64,000 nucleotides of DNA, taken from NCBI GenBank assembly GCA_028641055.1, contig CM054062.1, positions 137,186,682-137,250,681 on the forward strand, in the 5' to 3' direction. Origin of the DNA: Alopecurus myosuroides. Its lineage: Eukaryota > Streptophyta > Magnoliopsida > Poales > Poaceae. Under the pieces are notes generated by a model. The model made no database searches, was not told where the DNA came from, and was given only the letters and a program-made list of their open reading frames with translations. A program made the translations under genes and the position numbers. Shown here one piece after another: positions 45,789-57,500 of the stretch. Position 1 is the first letter of the stretch, and the number at the start of each line of letters is the position of its first letter.

Positions 45789-48700
45789 TCACTCGGCGTT
45801 CATCTTGGCCTTACCCTTGCCATCATTGGTGGTAGCAGCAGCGCCCGGGCTAGCAGTGCCAGCCCCTGCAGGAGGTGGAACGACTGGTGTTGAGGTGGCA
45901 GGAGCAGAGCCGGCTTCAGCTTGCTTCTTGGCAGCCTCCGCCCTTATCGCAGCAGCTTCCTCCTTCCATCGAGCCAGCATATCATACGGCTCAGGAAGAT
46001 CTGATTTAATTACTTCGCCGGCAGCATCATATGCTGGAACAAGTATATTAACGTCCAGTTCATCAGCAATAACGCTGGCCGGGTAACGGACCTCCTTCTG
46101 GACGGCCTGAAAATCCTTCACCGAGAACTTGGATCCGTCGAGCTTGAACTCTGGGAAGCCGCCCATAAGCTTCACTAGTTCGAGCTTGGGGAGATAAGCC
46201 TTGGCAAGTGCAAGCCCCCGGGTCACTCCAACCCGGCAAGACGAGCGCTTCCAGTGCCGAATCCACTCGGGAACAGTGGAGCAGGCGTCCAGCATCCTCT
46301 TCAGATCAATATGTCCTCTACCCGGCCACCGCAATTCCTCAAGGATCCATCTGGTTCCGGCACATAACTGCCGGATAACGCTCTTCATGGTTTTCAGCTT
46401 GGCCATGTCATCCTCTTCCGGCATGATTTCATCCGGGCCTGAAGAAAATGGAGACGTAAGTCGGGAAACTGTTGCTATCTATCAAAAAGATAAACCGGAG
46501 GAGGAAACGTACCAAGTAAAGCACGATATGTGTCCGATATTTGGACGGAAAGGCTTGTTAGGTCATCTTCTGCTCGGTGAGCCCTTTTCCTATATTTTCT
46601 CATTATCAACCTATTCCTCCTAGACTCGGCTTCGGCTGCTTCACGTAAAGCTACCTCCTTTTCGATGAGCTTGGAGGCGTCCGCCAGTTTTTCCTCAGAT
46701 TGAGTTACGAAAGCCTGCATGCATGCAAACAAGGGTCAGTTGGGCAGAGGAGCAAGTTATCAGTCGCTTGTATAAAAAAGTCCCAAGTAAATTATGAGTC
46801 AATTCACTCGGAACTTGGGGACTGGACAAAGGCATAAGGAACATTAGTCGGATTTACCTCGTGTTTGGCTATCAAAGCTCCCAAGATGTTCTCTTCATTA
46901 GCCCTTAAAGTGCGAAGGGTTTCTAGCATCTGGGTAAAGGTCAGTTCCTCGGATCGAGCACCGGAAGAGCCGGCAGCTTGGTCGCTTGGTGGGGGGGCTC
47001 TCCCCACCCTTGGAGTTGAGACCCGGACAGTTTGGGTGGCCGGGTTGGGAGAACCCATCCTTGTATCTAGAACTTCGATCTCTTCGTCTACTGGTTCCGA
47101 TGAGGAAGGAGATCCGGTAGCTCGGGGAAGTGGATTGTTCAGAGGGCCTTGTTCTTGGTTATTTGCTGTATCATCGCCGGTCGCGGCGTCTGCATTGTCA
47201 GTCGGTTTCTCCGCCTGATGGTTATCTGCTTCCATATTTTCCGGGTCACTGACGACGGCTTGAGCGCTAAAAGAAAGATGAGAAAAAGCGGTTATTAGTG
47301 ATGATGGTCGCTTGAGTGGAAATTTGTTAGGCGTAAAAGGAAATCATGTAGCGTAAACTTACCCGGCATTCACGGTGTAATCAGGCGGGAGCTCGCCGCT
47401 GGAAGCAGATGAGGTCGCCACGGGAACTACCAACGGGACCCGGAATTGCCCGGCACGTGGATGGTTAGGAGAAGGGTGGCGTTGAGGAGAGTCGGAAGGA
47501 CGAGGCGGAGGAGCGCCGCTACGAGGAACCGAGGAAATAGAGATGCCCGGGTTAAGGGGATCTTCACCCGGGGAACTCCGAGTTACTCTGCGTTTGGCTG
47601 GGGAGGAGTCCTTCAAGCACGACGAATTTGATAATTGATGGTTAAGTCGTCGCATGGCGACAAAGGAGTAAGGTTCAGAGGATAACGAGGAAAAAGGAAC
47701 CTTGGACACGGCTCCTCTGGCTTTCCTTTTGGCTCCGACTGTTGTTTCTTGGTCTGATTCAGTTGCCTCCGGGTCATCCTCGTTGGCCTCGCCTTCGTCC
47801 TCCAGTCCTGCGAATCGGGTGTGTGTTAGTGGAGAAAAGATAAACGAAAGGGAAGTAATACAAGTAAGGATATACAGATCCTGTGCAAATACCTTCACTA
47901 CCATCAGCCGGCTCGTCCTCGTCTTCCGGGTCTCTGGAAGGGGGGAAGGGTTCAACTCTCCAGAAAGGGTCATCAGCCTAAGACAAAGGAATGAGACTAG
48001 GGTTAGAAGCTGTATCGAGTCAAGATGCGGAAGTAAGTTATGGATATCAGGTATTACCGCTGGAGCCGGGTTGTCCCGAGTAAACGGGGGTAACCCGGTG
48101 ATGCCCTTTATCACCTCCAGCTTCTCCGTTAAAAAGCCCTTGATGGTCTTGTTAGTATCGCCGGCTGCAAAGCTTTTGGTGGAGTATCGGAGCGTATCTG
48201 TGGTGTGCCCCGAGTACTCGCACATCAGTTTGGTGCGAACGGAGTTGGGTTGGATCCGGAAATCGACCCATGTTTTTATTAAATTGAGCCCGAGGAGGCC
48301 TTGGGCTGAGAGAATGGCTATCTTGGTTAGCAGGGGAAGGATTGTCTCCCTGTCCGAATCTGATGCAAAGGCACTGAAAGACTCGGAGGGCTCGAGGGGA
48401 GTCCCTGAGTAACCCGGCAGCTTCTTTTCGCTGTCAGGGGAGGTATCGCGGCAATAAAAGAAGGACAGTTGCCAGTGTTTGACGTGGAAGTGTAGGTTGA
48501 GGGTTGGCATCAGAGAATTCCTGTGGCGCTGGATGGATACCCCGCCACAGGTTAGGAGCGCTCCGTCGCCGCTTTCGCGGCACGGCTTGCATTGGAATAA
48601 CTCAACGAATAGAATTAAACTCGGCGGCATGCACAAGTACGACTCTGAGAGAACGATGAAGTGGGTGATGTTCAACATAGAGTTAGGCCCTATGTCGAAC

Positions 48701-48987
48701 ATTCGGAGTCCATAGTGATCTAAGACCTCCCTAAAGAAAGGGTGACCCGGAGGACGGAATCCCCGGGTCACGTGCTCTACGAAGCAGATTACCTCGCTTT
48801 CTGCGGGTGTAGGCCGGGTCTCGTTGCCCGGCGCCCTCCAGTGAATGTCCTTCTGAGAAGGGAGAGTTCCTAATTCGGCTAGCTCCTCCAACTTGGCTTT
48901 CGTAGTTGTGGAACGCCCCCAGTTGGCGGATATGGTTTGGGTATTTCTCGCCTGAGTCGGTTGTTTTCCTTGTCGTTTGGGAGCCAT
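45789..48987 (-). CDS. Antisense ORF of element 3 (putative gypsy-type transposon domain protein, spliced)
   Basis: Starts MAPKRQGKQPTQARNTQ at ATG 48987. A splice-acceptor-like TTTGCAG precedes it by 9 nt, so a 5' leader intron is likely. The first exon holds the Transposase_28-like domain (CFVEHVTRGFRPPGHPFF, FQCKPCRESGDGALL) and ends at about 48058 before GTAATACC. Later exons encode an acidic segment (about 47979-47700), a Ser/Pro-rich segment, a Gln/Glu segment (47235-46860), a coiled coil (about 46715-46510) and the C-terminal domain (46424-45789, with AGTRWILEELRWPG and CRVGVTRGLALAKAYLPKLE). No stop is visible within the exons, and the exon layout matches element 1. Function unknown. 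Confidence 0.78.
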
Positions 48988-49773
48988 GGGGTCAACCTGC
49001 AAAGCACAAGAAAAAGAGGCGTATGAAATAAGATCCGGGAGTGTTGAAGTATTCGAGTGTAAGGTGTCAAGAAAGTATGAAGCTGAGAATTATCCGGGTA
49101 TCATGCTATGGAGCGGAAATTACAAAGTATCCGGGTGTTGAGTGCAACTGTGGAAATTATAGGTCACTTACGTGTGGAAAAGCATTTGGGGTCGATGGGT
49201 GGTTGCCCATGTATCTATTGCAAGTAAAGTAGCTGGAAAAGGAGGATTTTCCGGGTGTTAATGCAGAGAGCGGAAAATCGAGGAGGAACGGATCTAGATG
49301 GGAAAGTTTGCGAGCAATCCTACAGGAGTTTTGATGATTGATATTGGTAGGGGATGAGTTGCGACTATATAGCAGGTGGTTAAAAGAGTTGGTGGATGTC
49401 GAATCGATCTAATTTGATGTAGTCAGAAGAATGGTTCACGGGTTGACCTAGATCCGATCCTGGTTGAAATTGGAAAAATTGCAAGGATAAATTAGGCAGA
49501 TATAAGAGGCTTACTGAAGAGATTGAGGTTTGGGAGCGACGGTGTTGGGCGGCGTGGCTCGAATGCCCCTTCACGATTCTTGGCGAGAGGAATGAAGGTG
49601 TGATGGTGGAGCTTGGCGGCGGCGCGGGACGGCTTGAGGGCAAGCGCGGCTGGAAGCAATTTCACTTTGATGGTGTGCGCGAGCCTCTGGCGGCGGTGCT
49701 GCGAAGAAGCAAGGAGCAAGGAGAGAAAGGGGAAGTTGAGGCGTGGTGACGAATTTAGGGTTACCCTCTGAGT

Positions 49774-49787
49774 GTTATTTATAGAGT
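49774..49787 (-). promoter_or_regulatory. TATA box of the element 3 antisense gene
   Basis: Minus-strand ACTCTATAAATAAC, about 790 nt before the ATG, with a likely leader intron between. Confidence 0.55.
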
Positions 49788-50100
49788 AAGGGTGAGCTTA
49801 CCCCGATGGCCAGAAGCCGGAAATCGTGGGGTGACGGTTGTTCACGTGGATTTTGCGAGATATGCGCCAAATATTGAGCAGGGCATCTGGATAAAAGAAA
49901 GAAGGAGGTTAACCCCGGGATATCAGGAATGGTTATCGGGCCTGGGATCCTGGCATTTTTATTATGATTTGGACCTGGAAGTTTGAGCCAAAGTGTTCGG
50001 AGGAAAAACCCGGGTTATTATATGGCCACCATGGAGTGAGGCCTGGCTGAATATCAAAACATCTTAACCCGGCCTCTATATGCCCGTATGTTTGATATCT

Positions 50101-50106
50101 TTGCAG
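50101..50106 (+). promoter_or_regulatory. Splice-acceptor-like site before the PPT (element 3)
   Basis: A pyrimidine-rich tract with TTGCAG|GGAATAGC and a branch-like TTAACCC about 40 nt upstream. It is conserved in element 2. Confidence 0.35.
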
Positions 50107-50150
50107 GGAATAGCAAGCGCTTCAAGGAGGATCCATGAAGCCCAGGCTAT

Positions 50151-50162
50151 TCTGGGGACTAC
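50151..50162 (+). other. Polypurine tract of element 3
   Basis: TCTGGGGACTAC directly before the 3' LTR, the same as element 2 at 63532-63543. Confidence 0.6.
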
Positions 50163-50642
50163 TGACGGGGGGATGATAACCCGGTAGGCCATACACCAGG
50201 GAATAACCCGGCCCAAAGGACACTGCGCAGGATCCGGCTAAGGATAAGGAAACCTGTGAAGGCCCAAGTTTGTAGGCCCGGCGACCCGGGTTGTGGGTTG
50301 TTGTAAAGGAAAGTTAGGGTTTGTGTGCCGTATCCGGGTAGGAACCAGGGTGCGCCTTGGGGAATAAGCCAGGGGGTACGGGTGCTTTATAAACCGACCC
50401 CCAAGTCTAGTTTTAGATAGAGATCTAAGAACCCTAGCAATATCGTGTGATATCGAGCATCAAGTGTAATCCCAGAGTTGAGTTATTATATCAAGATCGG
50501 AAACTCGGCGACTTTGATTGCCGGCTACCAGATCGAATTGCACCATGTTTTCCTCTGAGCTAAACCCTCTCCCAAACGCCTGTGTCGTCTTGCCCCAAGA
50601 TCAGTTACCCCAGGTAACATCTGCCGTGATTATCCCACGACA
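50163..50642 (+). repeat. 3' LTR of element 3
   Basis: Same 480-bp length as the 5' copy, five differences by eye. Confidence 0.97.
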
Positions 50643-50647
50643 CATAT
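50643..50647. repeat. Target-site duplication CATAT, right copy (element 3)
   Basis: Identical to 39979-39983. Confidence 0.97.
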
Positions 50648-51482
50648 TTACCTTAGTGGCATACTAATATTTACTACAAGACCAGCACCTAAGTAATTTG
50701 TCAACATGCATGAAAATTATGTTTTCTAGTAGTATTAGGTGTGATTAACATTTTGGTATACTTTCCATAATTTTTGGATGAAGAAAACAATAATTATGAA
50801 TTAATTCTTATTGCTTTCATTTCTGCCATTTTTGGTAAACGATTTAAACATAGGTACTTTAAATTCCAAAAGCATGGAAAATACTTGAAAACATGTGTAC
50901 AATGTTTCACTGAACATTTTAAGCCATTACACATAATTTTTGGATCATTATTTAATTATTAGTTTTGCCAATTTCTTTTCCCCTTTCTTTTCTGACCAGA
51001 ACAGAAAATAGTTGTTTTCTTGGTCAAACTTTATCCAGCTGTGACCAAATAAAATACCATTGTGTAGAGTTTGTTAAGGAAAAAATTTTAGAGCTCAAGT
51101 TTGCTCAATTTGGGTGAACAGAACTGAAGTTATTATTTTTGCAAGATTTCAGTTTTTATTCCCTTTTCTGTATTTAAATATTTAGTGCACAAATTATTAC
51201 AGAAACATGTTGACATTTTTTCTATAAACAGAAAGTGCTCAAGTTCCTGAATCTATAGAAATTTGAATCATTTAAATTGGAGCATTTTTTATTTAGTTAT
51301 TGATTTTACAAATTAAGTTTTGAATCTGTTTTCTGAAATCCCAGAACAAAAGAAAAAGGCCCAAACGTTTTATACCGAAGCCAGGCCATACCCGCATTTT
51401 TTTTACCACTGACAGATGGGGCCCAGCGAGACATGGCCTCCAGGGTCAATGACAGGTGGGACCGGAGTGAGGGATTAAATAT

Positions 51483-51570
51483 AAAAAAACGGGAGGGCTC
51501 TCGGTAGGAAACAGGATTCGAACGCAGGTCTCCACCGTTTTTACCAGAGGCCGTAACCACTAGGCCAGTC
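51483..51570 (-). ncRNA. tRNA-like Pol III promoter unit in the left large LTR
   Basis: Minus strand: A-box TGGCCTAGTGG at 51567-51557, B-box CGTTCGAATCC at 51524-51514, then seven T at 51489-51483. A-to-B start spacing is 43 nt, as in tRNA genes. It is probably tRNA- or SINE-derived. Transcription is not shown. Confidence 0.5.
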
Positions 51571-53598
51571 AAATCTTTGTTTCTTATAACAGATCTGTAG
51601 GTTTAAGCTATTACTTTCGCGCGTTAACTGAATAATAGAACAGAAGTTTCAGACTTGCACGTAACAGAAGGAAGACGAACATGGCCGTGCCGGCCACGAA
51701 CAGAACCGGACGGCGGCAACTACGGCGCGCAACGAGCATGGAAACAACGGAAATCGGAAGAGGAGCTCACCCTCGACGCGTGTGACCACTCGGCAGCGAA
51801 GGAGAAGGTCAGAGGCGGCAGCAATGACACGACGAACGTGCTCGGCCGGTCGGAGAAGATGATGTCGATCTCCCCAACGGTGGAGTCCCGGATCTATTCC
51901 TTCTGCCGACGGGTAGAGGACGACGAGACGGAGCTAACAGTGGTCTTCGATCTGTTCCTAGCGCTCTCGAATGGCAGCATTGAGCTCGGCCGCCATGGCT
52001 ATGGTTTCGGTTGGAGGGGAAAACGAGAGAGGGAGGCTAGGGTTGGGGCAGGGTTAGGGTTTCGGGGAAGCCCTTTTAACCATCCCTAATGCTCGTGGAT
52101 GCTCGACAGCTGGGGGGAGAGGATCGTGTGGCTCTCTTCTTCCCTGCCATGGACGTACAACTACAGGAAGAAGATGAACATTTTGCACATAACCCCCTGG
52201 CTCTACTTTTCTCCCTTTTCTTTTCATTTTTCTGCTTCTGTCTCTTTGCACGAATTAATTGGGGCACTTAACCAACTCGAAAACTTATGAAACCTTGCAG
52301 TAAATTCTTATTTAACACAAAGAAGCCGTGGTAAAAGTTTGAGATTATTTGGAGCAACTTTTCAGAACAAACTTGTTTTAGTTTCCTTTCTGCCATTTAT
52401 TAAAAACATTTAGTTAAGGCATTTAATTAATTCAAAACCTCATGATATTTGGTGGAACTTTATTACTGACCATTAGGAAGTACTGGTAGAAATTTGAGAA
52501 TATTTTGAAAAAGTTTGTAGAACAAACTTGAATTAATTTCAAATCTGCCAGAAAAGAAAATGATTTATTAAAATTGGTTAGCCACTTTCAAAATTCATGG
52601 GCTCTTGCAATAATTCTTTATTTGTCATAAAGAGCCTATGGTACAAATTTCAAATCAAGTAGATAAAATTTGTAGAACAAACTTGTTTTACTTTTTGTTT
52701 ATTGCTGTGAAGAAAGTTGTTGTTTTCAGTGCCTAAATCAATTCAATTTTCGGTGCCCTCACTTGTGTGAAACTTATTTAACATAAGGAAAACTTGATTA
52801 AATTTTTAGCTCAATTGGAGAAACTTTCCAGACGTAACTTGGTTGAATATTTAGTTTCTCGCAATTTTTGGGATTTTCAAATAACAAGGCATTTGGTTTT
52901 CTCCAACCAAACCTTGCCAAAATAAAGTGGAGGCTTGTAATAACAAGTTAACATAACCCACCACCTCTGTTTTGGAATTTGTTAAGTTGTGAAAATAGTT
53001 GAATTCAAAATGGAGTGAGAAATTTTGAATGCCCTTTCCTTTTATTAACTTTTGGAATTTTTCCAAAGTTTTTTTCACAACTTCCATAAATCAATCTTGG
53101 AACTTCCTCAACAATTTGGAAGCTCACAAAATAGTTTTGTTTTGCCCTTTGAGCCAATTCAATTTAGAAGAATATTGCAAGTTTGGAATTGGAACAATGT
53201 GTTGAATATTTTTATGAGGGGTGCTACCACCTCTTTAATTTGTTTTCAACATTTGTTTTACATTAACCTTAGCAATTCAGTAAGAACTTTGGTTTTGAAA
53301 ACAATCTGCAACCCTTTGAATGAAGCTAGATTGCATGCCTCTCTTTTCTAAAACAATTGGCATAATTTTATTATTGCTGCCAAACTATCAATTTAATTCT
53401 TGGAACTTCCTTGACAAGTATGGAAGATCAAGAAATGGTTTTTTTTGTGAGTGGATTTGTTCTCTTTAAGGCTTTGCGGCTTGCTTGATTTATTTTTAGC
53501 AATTTAATATGGATGCCATGATGCATGAAGAAAGGGAAAAGTGAAAATTTTACCCAAATTTTGCAGTAGCTTTTCTGTAGCAGCCTAGGGCTGTTACA

Positions 53599-54512
53599 AA
53601 CTACCCCACTTACAAGAATCTCGTCCCGAGATTCCTAGAGTAGAAAAGAGCGAGAGAGAGGACGAAGATCTACCCACTTACATGAAGCCTTCTTCTGCTC
53701 CAAGGAATTGTATAAGAACTTGCACGAGAACATAGGAATTTGGAAATATGAACTTTGCACAAGTCCATAAGAACTGGAATATGAGCTTTGCACAAGTCCA
53801 TAATAATTGTAAATATGAACTTTGCACAAGACCATAAGCATTGAGTAAGAAGGCGAAACCACTATGACACAGAGGGTTCAAGCAGGAGACATATACTAAT
53901 AAGCTTGAAGAACACCAACCATCGTTGCTGCTTGAGATTCAGCTCTGGTTAGGCGAGGGATTACTTCATACATAGAGTGTATGAGCAGAGGTCTTTGAAC
54001 AATGATCAACAAGGGAATAGTTATAGATTTCTCAAGGGATGGACTATTATGTCCGACTCTCAAAAGAGGAGCGAGACAAACTCCAAGTGAAACTGACATG
54101 ATTAAACACTCTAGAATGGTAGCACCATCCGGGACCAACGGTTGCAGAACTTATGTTAAACACAAAGAATGAGGAACTACTCAGATGGAAAACATCCAAG
54201 CAACGAAAAGGAATATGTTTCCAAACACAGAAATTTCTCCGGATCATCATGAGAGATACAGACCTGTAGTATACTAAAGGGATAAACCAACCCCGTGAAC
54301 CTAAATATTTGAAGTAACAGATAAGCGAGAAAACATTTAAATCAAATAAGGTACGATGACTCAGATATAGAGCGATACCAGATAAGGAGTAAATAGAATC
54401 CTAAGAGGGTTTTCATAACTCATTTATAGGTTAAAATAGTTTTCACAAACACTAGACTCAACATCGACAAGTGGAAGGGTTTCCTACAGGAAGTCCTGCT
54501 CTGATACCAACT
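53599..54512 (-). other. Interior of the large-LTR element
   Basis: 914 bp without coding capacity. The left edge has a PPT-like tract (minus-strand AAGTGGGGTAGTT) and a relic of a chromovirus pol end. At about 53743-53840 a unit of about 34 bp (AATATGAACTTTGCACAAG) is repeated three times. The PBS ends it. Confidence 0.75.
54498..54509 (-). other. Primer binding site, initiator tRNA-Met (large-LTR element)
   Basis: Minus-strand TGGTATCAGAGC, three bases from the LTR at 54513. Confidence 0.85.
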
Positions 54513-57500
54513 TGTAACGCCCCGACCTCGGAACTATGCAAAGTGTTGGATGTCACCGGTTACGATACCCGACTGAAGGTTACCAGGGTTACCATCCCCC
54601 AGGTTGAATCACATCAACAGGCGCGGCTCGGTCATGGATCATTTGCCCACAACCCCTCAGTCATGACATAACGTCGGGCCCAACCAAGTTGCATAATAAA
54701 GAGATCAAGACTCTGAACAAACTGGAACATCACAGTCTCTACGACACAAAGTATTTATATTTCAACTCTTAACAGAGAAAATATAGCAGAAAACAATCAG
54801 AGGTCACTGACCCAACAATACAACAAGCGGAAGCAGGTATAGTTGTTCTAAACAACAAGAACCAAAATATGGCCTAAGAGGCCTGCAGATAAACAAGTCA
54901 GCGCCAGCTTTCTCCTAACCACCCCAGGCTGCCACCTGGAAAACCCAGACTACTTGTCGACGTCCACGAAGAAACCACCTTTGACTTCGGAGAAGTCCTC
55001 TGCTAGAACACAATAAAAATTCAACAAAGAAACGGTGAGTACAGGAGGCACTCGCAAGGTTACTAGAGCTATAGCTCGAATGAGGATTTAGCAAGGCTAT
55101 TTGGTAGTTGTTTTGCAGAAAGCCGGTTTTCTTTTAAAAGACCAACTTGGCAACGTCTATAAGAAGGTTTTGAAATGAGATAGAAATTGCAACTCTTTTC
55201 AGCTTATAATAATTTCATCCACCAATCCAACATCACACATGTCTACTCAAATTTTATTGTTCAGGTTCTCTATGATCTTATCGTCCATTCCCAAGCATCT
55301 GTAACCGTGGACACGGCTTTTCGAAAAGATTAACCCTGCAGGGGTATACTATTTTAACCACCAGTACCGTCCGGCTCCTTGCCTGATCATGCATGATCAC
55401 ATCCTCTTCCTGGGATGCCGGCACAGTGGGCGCGGTTACAACCTTTGGCTTGCATGAATCTATCCCGGGATCATTGGTGAAGCGTAGTCCAGGTTCAGTG
55501 CCTCCGACACCCTGGACCGAGGCCACCATCCTAAACACCACCGTCCTTTTTTCGCAGCTCGTCCATCGTCTTCACGCACACTCAAATGGAAAGCTCAAAC
55601 TAAAGGACCCCAGGCTACACCCTCACAAGTTAGTTGGTCGATAGGGAGTCCATATGTCCCACCGATGGAAGCACGCTCAGTCTTAGTTCAAGAGGTAAAG
55701 AACTCGCTCCTAGGGGCGTGAGTGGGGCAAAACACCATCATTCACCGATGGCAACTCATCCACGCCAGTTAGCATTTTAATTGAAGACAACCGGTCTCCA
55801 ACACATCCGGACATGATATAATATCTTCCAACCACGATTCATTCATCGGACCCAAAGTCCTCAACTAAGCATGGCTAAGCTATTACATAGCATATAGCAG
55901 TATCTCGGGCCACACACAAGCTATGGATAATAGGAAGGGAAACAGGTATTGGTGTCCGGAACAAAATGGAACTACTAGGAGAGTATAGCCAAAACATTTG
56001 AATCGACTGCAATATTATGGTGGAGAAAATACTTGTGGGAAAACATAGATCAAGAGTGATGCTCAAATAAGTGGATTTACGCTTGCCTTGTTGAAATGAC
56101 AGAGGTAGGAATCGTCGAAGAAGTTTGGTTGCACTTCAACTCCTCGATCTACCGAAGCACAACCAACCTCGGAAAGGAAACAACATAAAAAACAATAATA
56201 CAACAGGTGCAATGCACACTCATGATGACATGACATTTTAATGCAGCTAAAAGATCATGGACATGATCATCAAGTTAAATGAGTGTCCCAAATAATTTTG
56301 CATTATTTGGCAACACACATATTTACCTTAGTGGCATACTAATATTTACTACAAGACCAGCACCTAAGTAATTTGTCAACATGCATGAAAATGATGTTTT
56401 CTAGTAGTATTAGGTGTGATTAACATTTTGGTATACTTTCCATAATTTTTGGATGAAGAAAACAATAATTATGAATTAATTCTTATTGCTTTCATTTCTG
56501 CCATTTTTGGTGAACGATTTAAACATAGGTACTTTCAATTCCAAAAGCATGGAAAATACTTGAAAACATGTGTACAATGTTTCACTGAACATTTTAAGCC
56601 ATTACACATAATTTTTGGATCATTATTTAATTATTAGTTATGCCAATTTCTTTTCCCCTTTCTTTTCTGACCAGAACAGAAAATAGTTGTTTTCTTGGTC
56701 AAACTTTATCCAACTGTGACCAAATAAAATACCATTGTGTAGAGTTTGTTAAGGAAAATTTTTAGAGCTCAAGTTTGCTCAATTTGGGTGAACAGAACTG
56801 AAGTTATTATTTTTGCAAGATTTCAGTTTTTATTCCCTTTTCTGTATTTAAATATTTATTGCACAAATTATTACAGAAACATGTTGACATTTTTTCTATA
56901 AACAGAAAGTGCTCAAGTTCCTGAATCTATAGAAATTTGAATCATTTAAATTGGAGCATTTTTCATTTAGTTATTGATTTTACAAATTAAGTTTTGAATC
57001 TGTTTTCTGAAATCCCAGAACAAAAGAAAAAGGCCCAAACGTTTTATACCGAAGCCAGGCCATACCCGCATTTTTTTACCACTGACAGATGGGGCCCAGC
57101 GACATGTGGCCTCCAGGGTCAATGACAGGTGGGACCGGAGTGAGGGATTAAATAAAAAAACGGGAGGGCTCTCGGTAGGAAACAGGATTCGAACGCAGGT
57201 CTCCACCGTTTTTACCAGAGGCCGTAACCACTAGGCCAGTCAAATGTTTATTTCTTATAACAGATCTGCAGGTTTAAGCTATTACTTTCGCGCCTTAAGT
57301 GAATAATAGAACAAAAGTTTCAGACTTGCACGTAACAGAAGGAAGACGAACATGGCCGTGCCGGCCACGAACAGAACCGGACGGCGGCGACTACGGCGCG
57401 CAACGAGCATGGAAACAACGGAAATCGGAAGAGGAGCTCACCCTCGACGCGTGAGACCACTCGGCAGCGAAGGAGAAGGTCGGAGGCGGCGGCAATGGCG

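Larger units (their letters stand above)
39984..50642 (+). mobile_element. Element 3: Tat-lineage Gypsy retrotransposon with internal gag deletion
   Basis: 480-bp LTRs (39984-40463 and 50163-50642) differ at 5 positions by eye (about 1.0%). Exact 5-bp duplication CATAT. It contains PBS, a short gag remnant, near-complete pol, a noncoding stretch, a minus-strand antisense gene, a PPT. It is the youngest insertion of the stack by both nesting and LTR divergence. Confidence 0.97.
38176..53598 (-). repeat. 3' LTR of the large-LTR element, split by element 3
   Basis: About 4.76 kb after removing element 3 and one CATAT copy. It is homologous to 54513-59254 along its full length. Small ORFs inside it are not conserved in coding sense between the two copies. 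Confidence 0.9.

Noticed and set aside
51514..51567. A functional tRNA gene
   Set aside because: A and B boxes are good, but no convincing acceptor stem or anticodon arm could be drawn; a tRNA-derived promoter unit is the safer call.
51655..52089. 144-codon frame in the left large LTR
   Set aside because: The right LTR has a different frame layout at the same place (57352-57760), so coding is not conserved.
52851..53351. Small ORFs on both strands in the large LTR (also 58540-59007)
   Set aside because: They overlap each other on opposite strands in AT-rich LTR sequence; differences between the two LTR copies do not favour silent sites.
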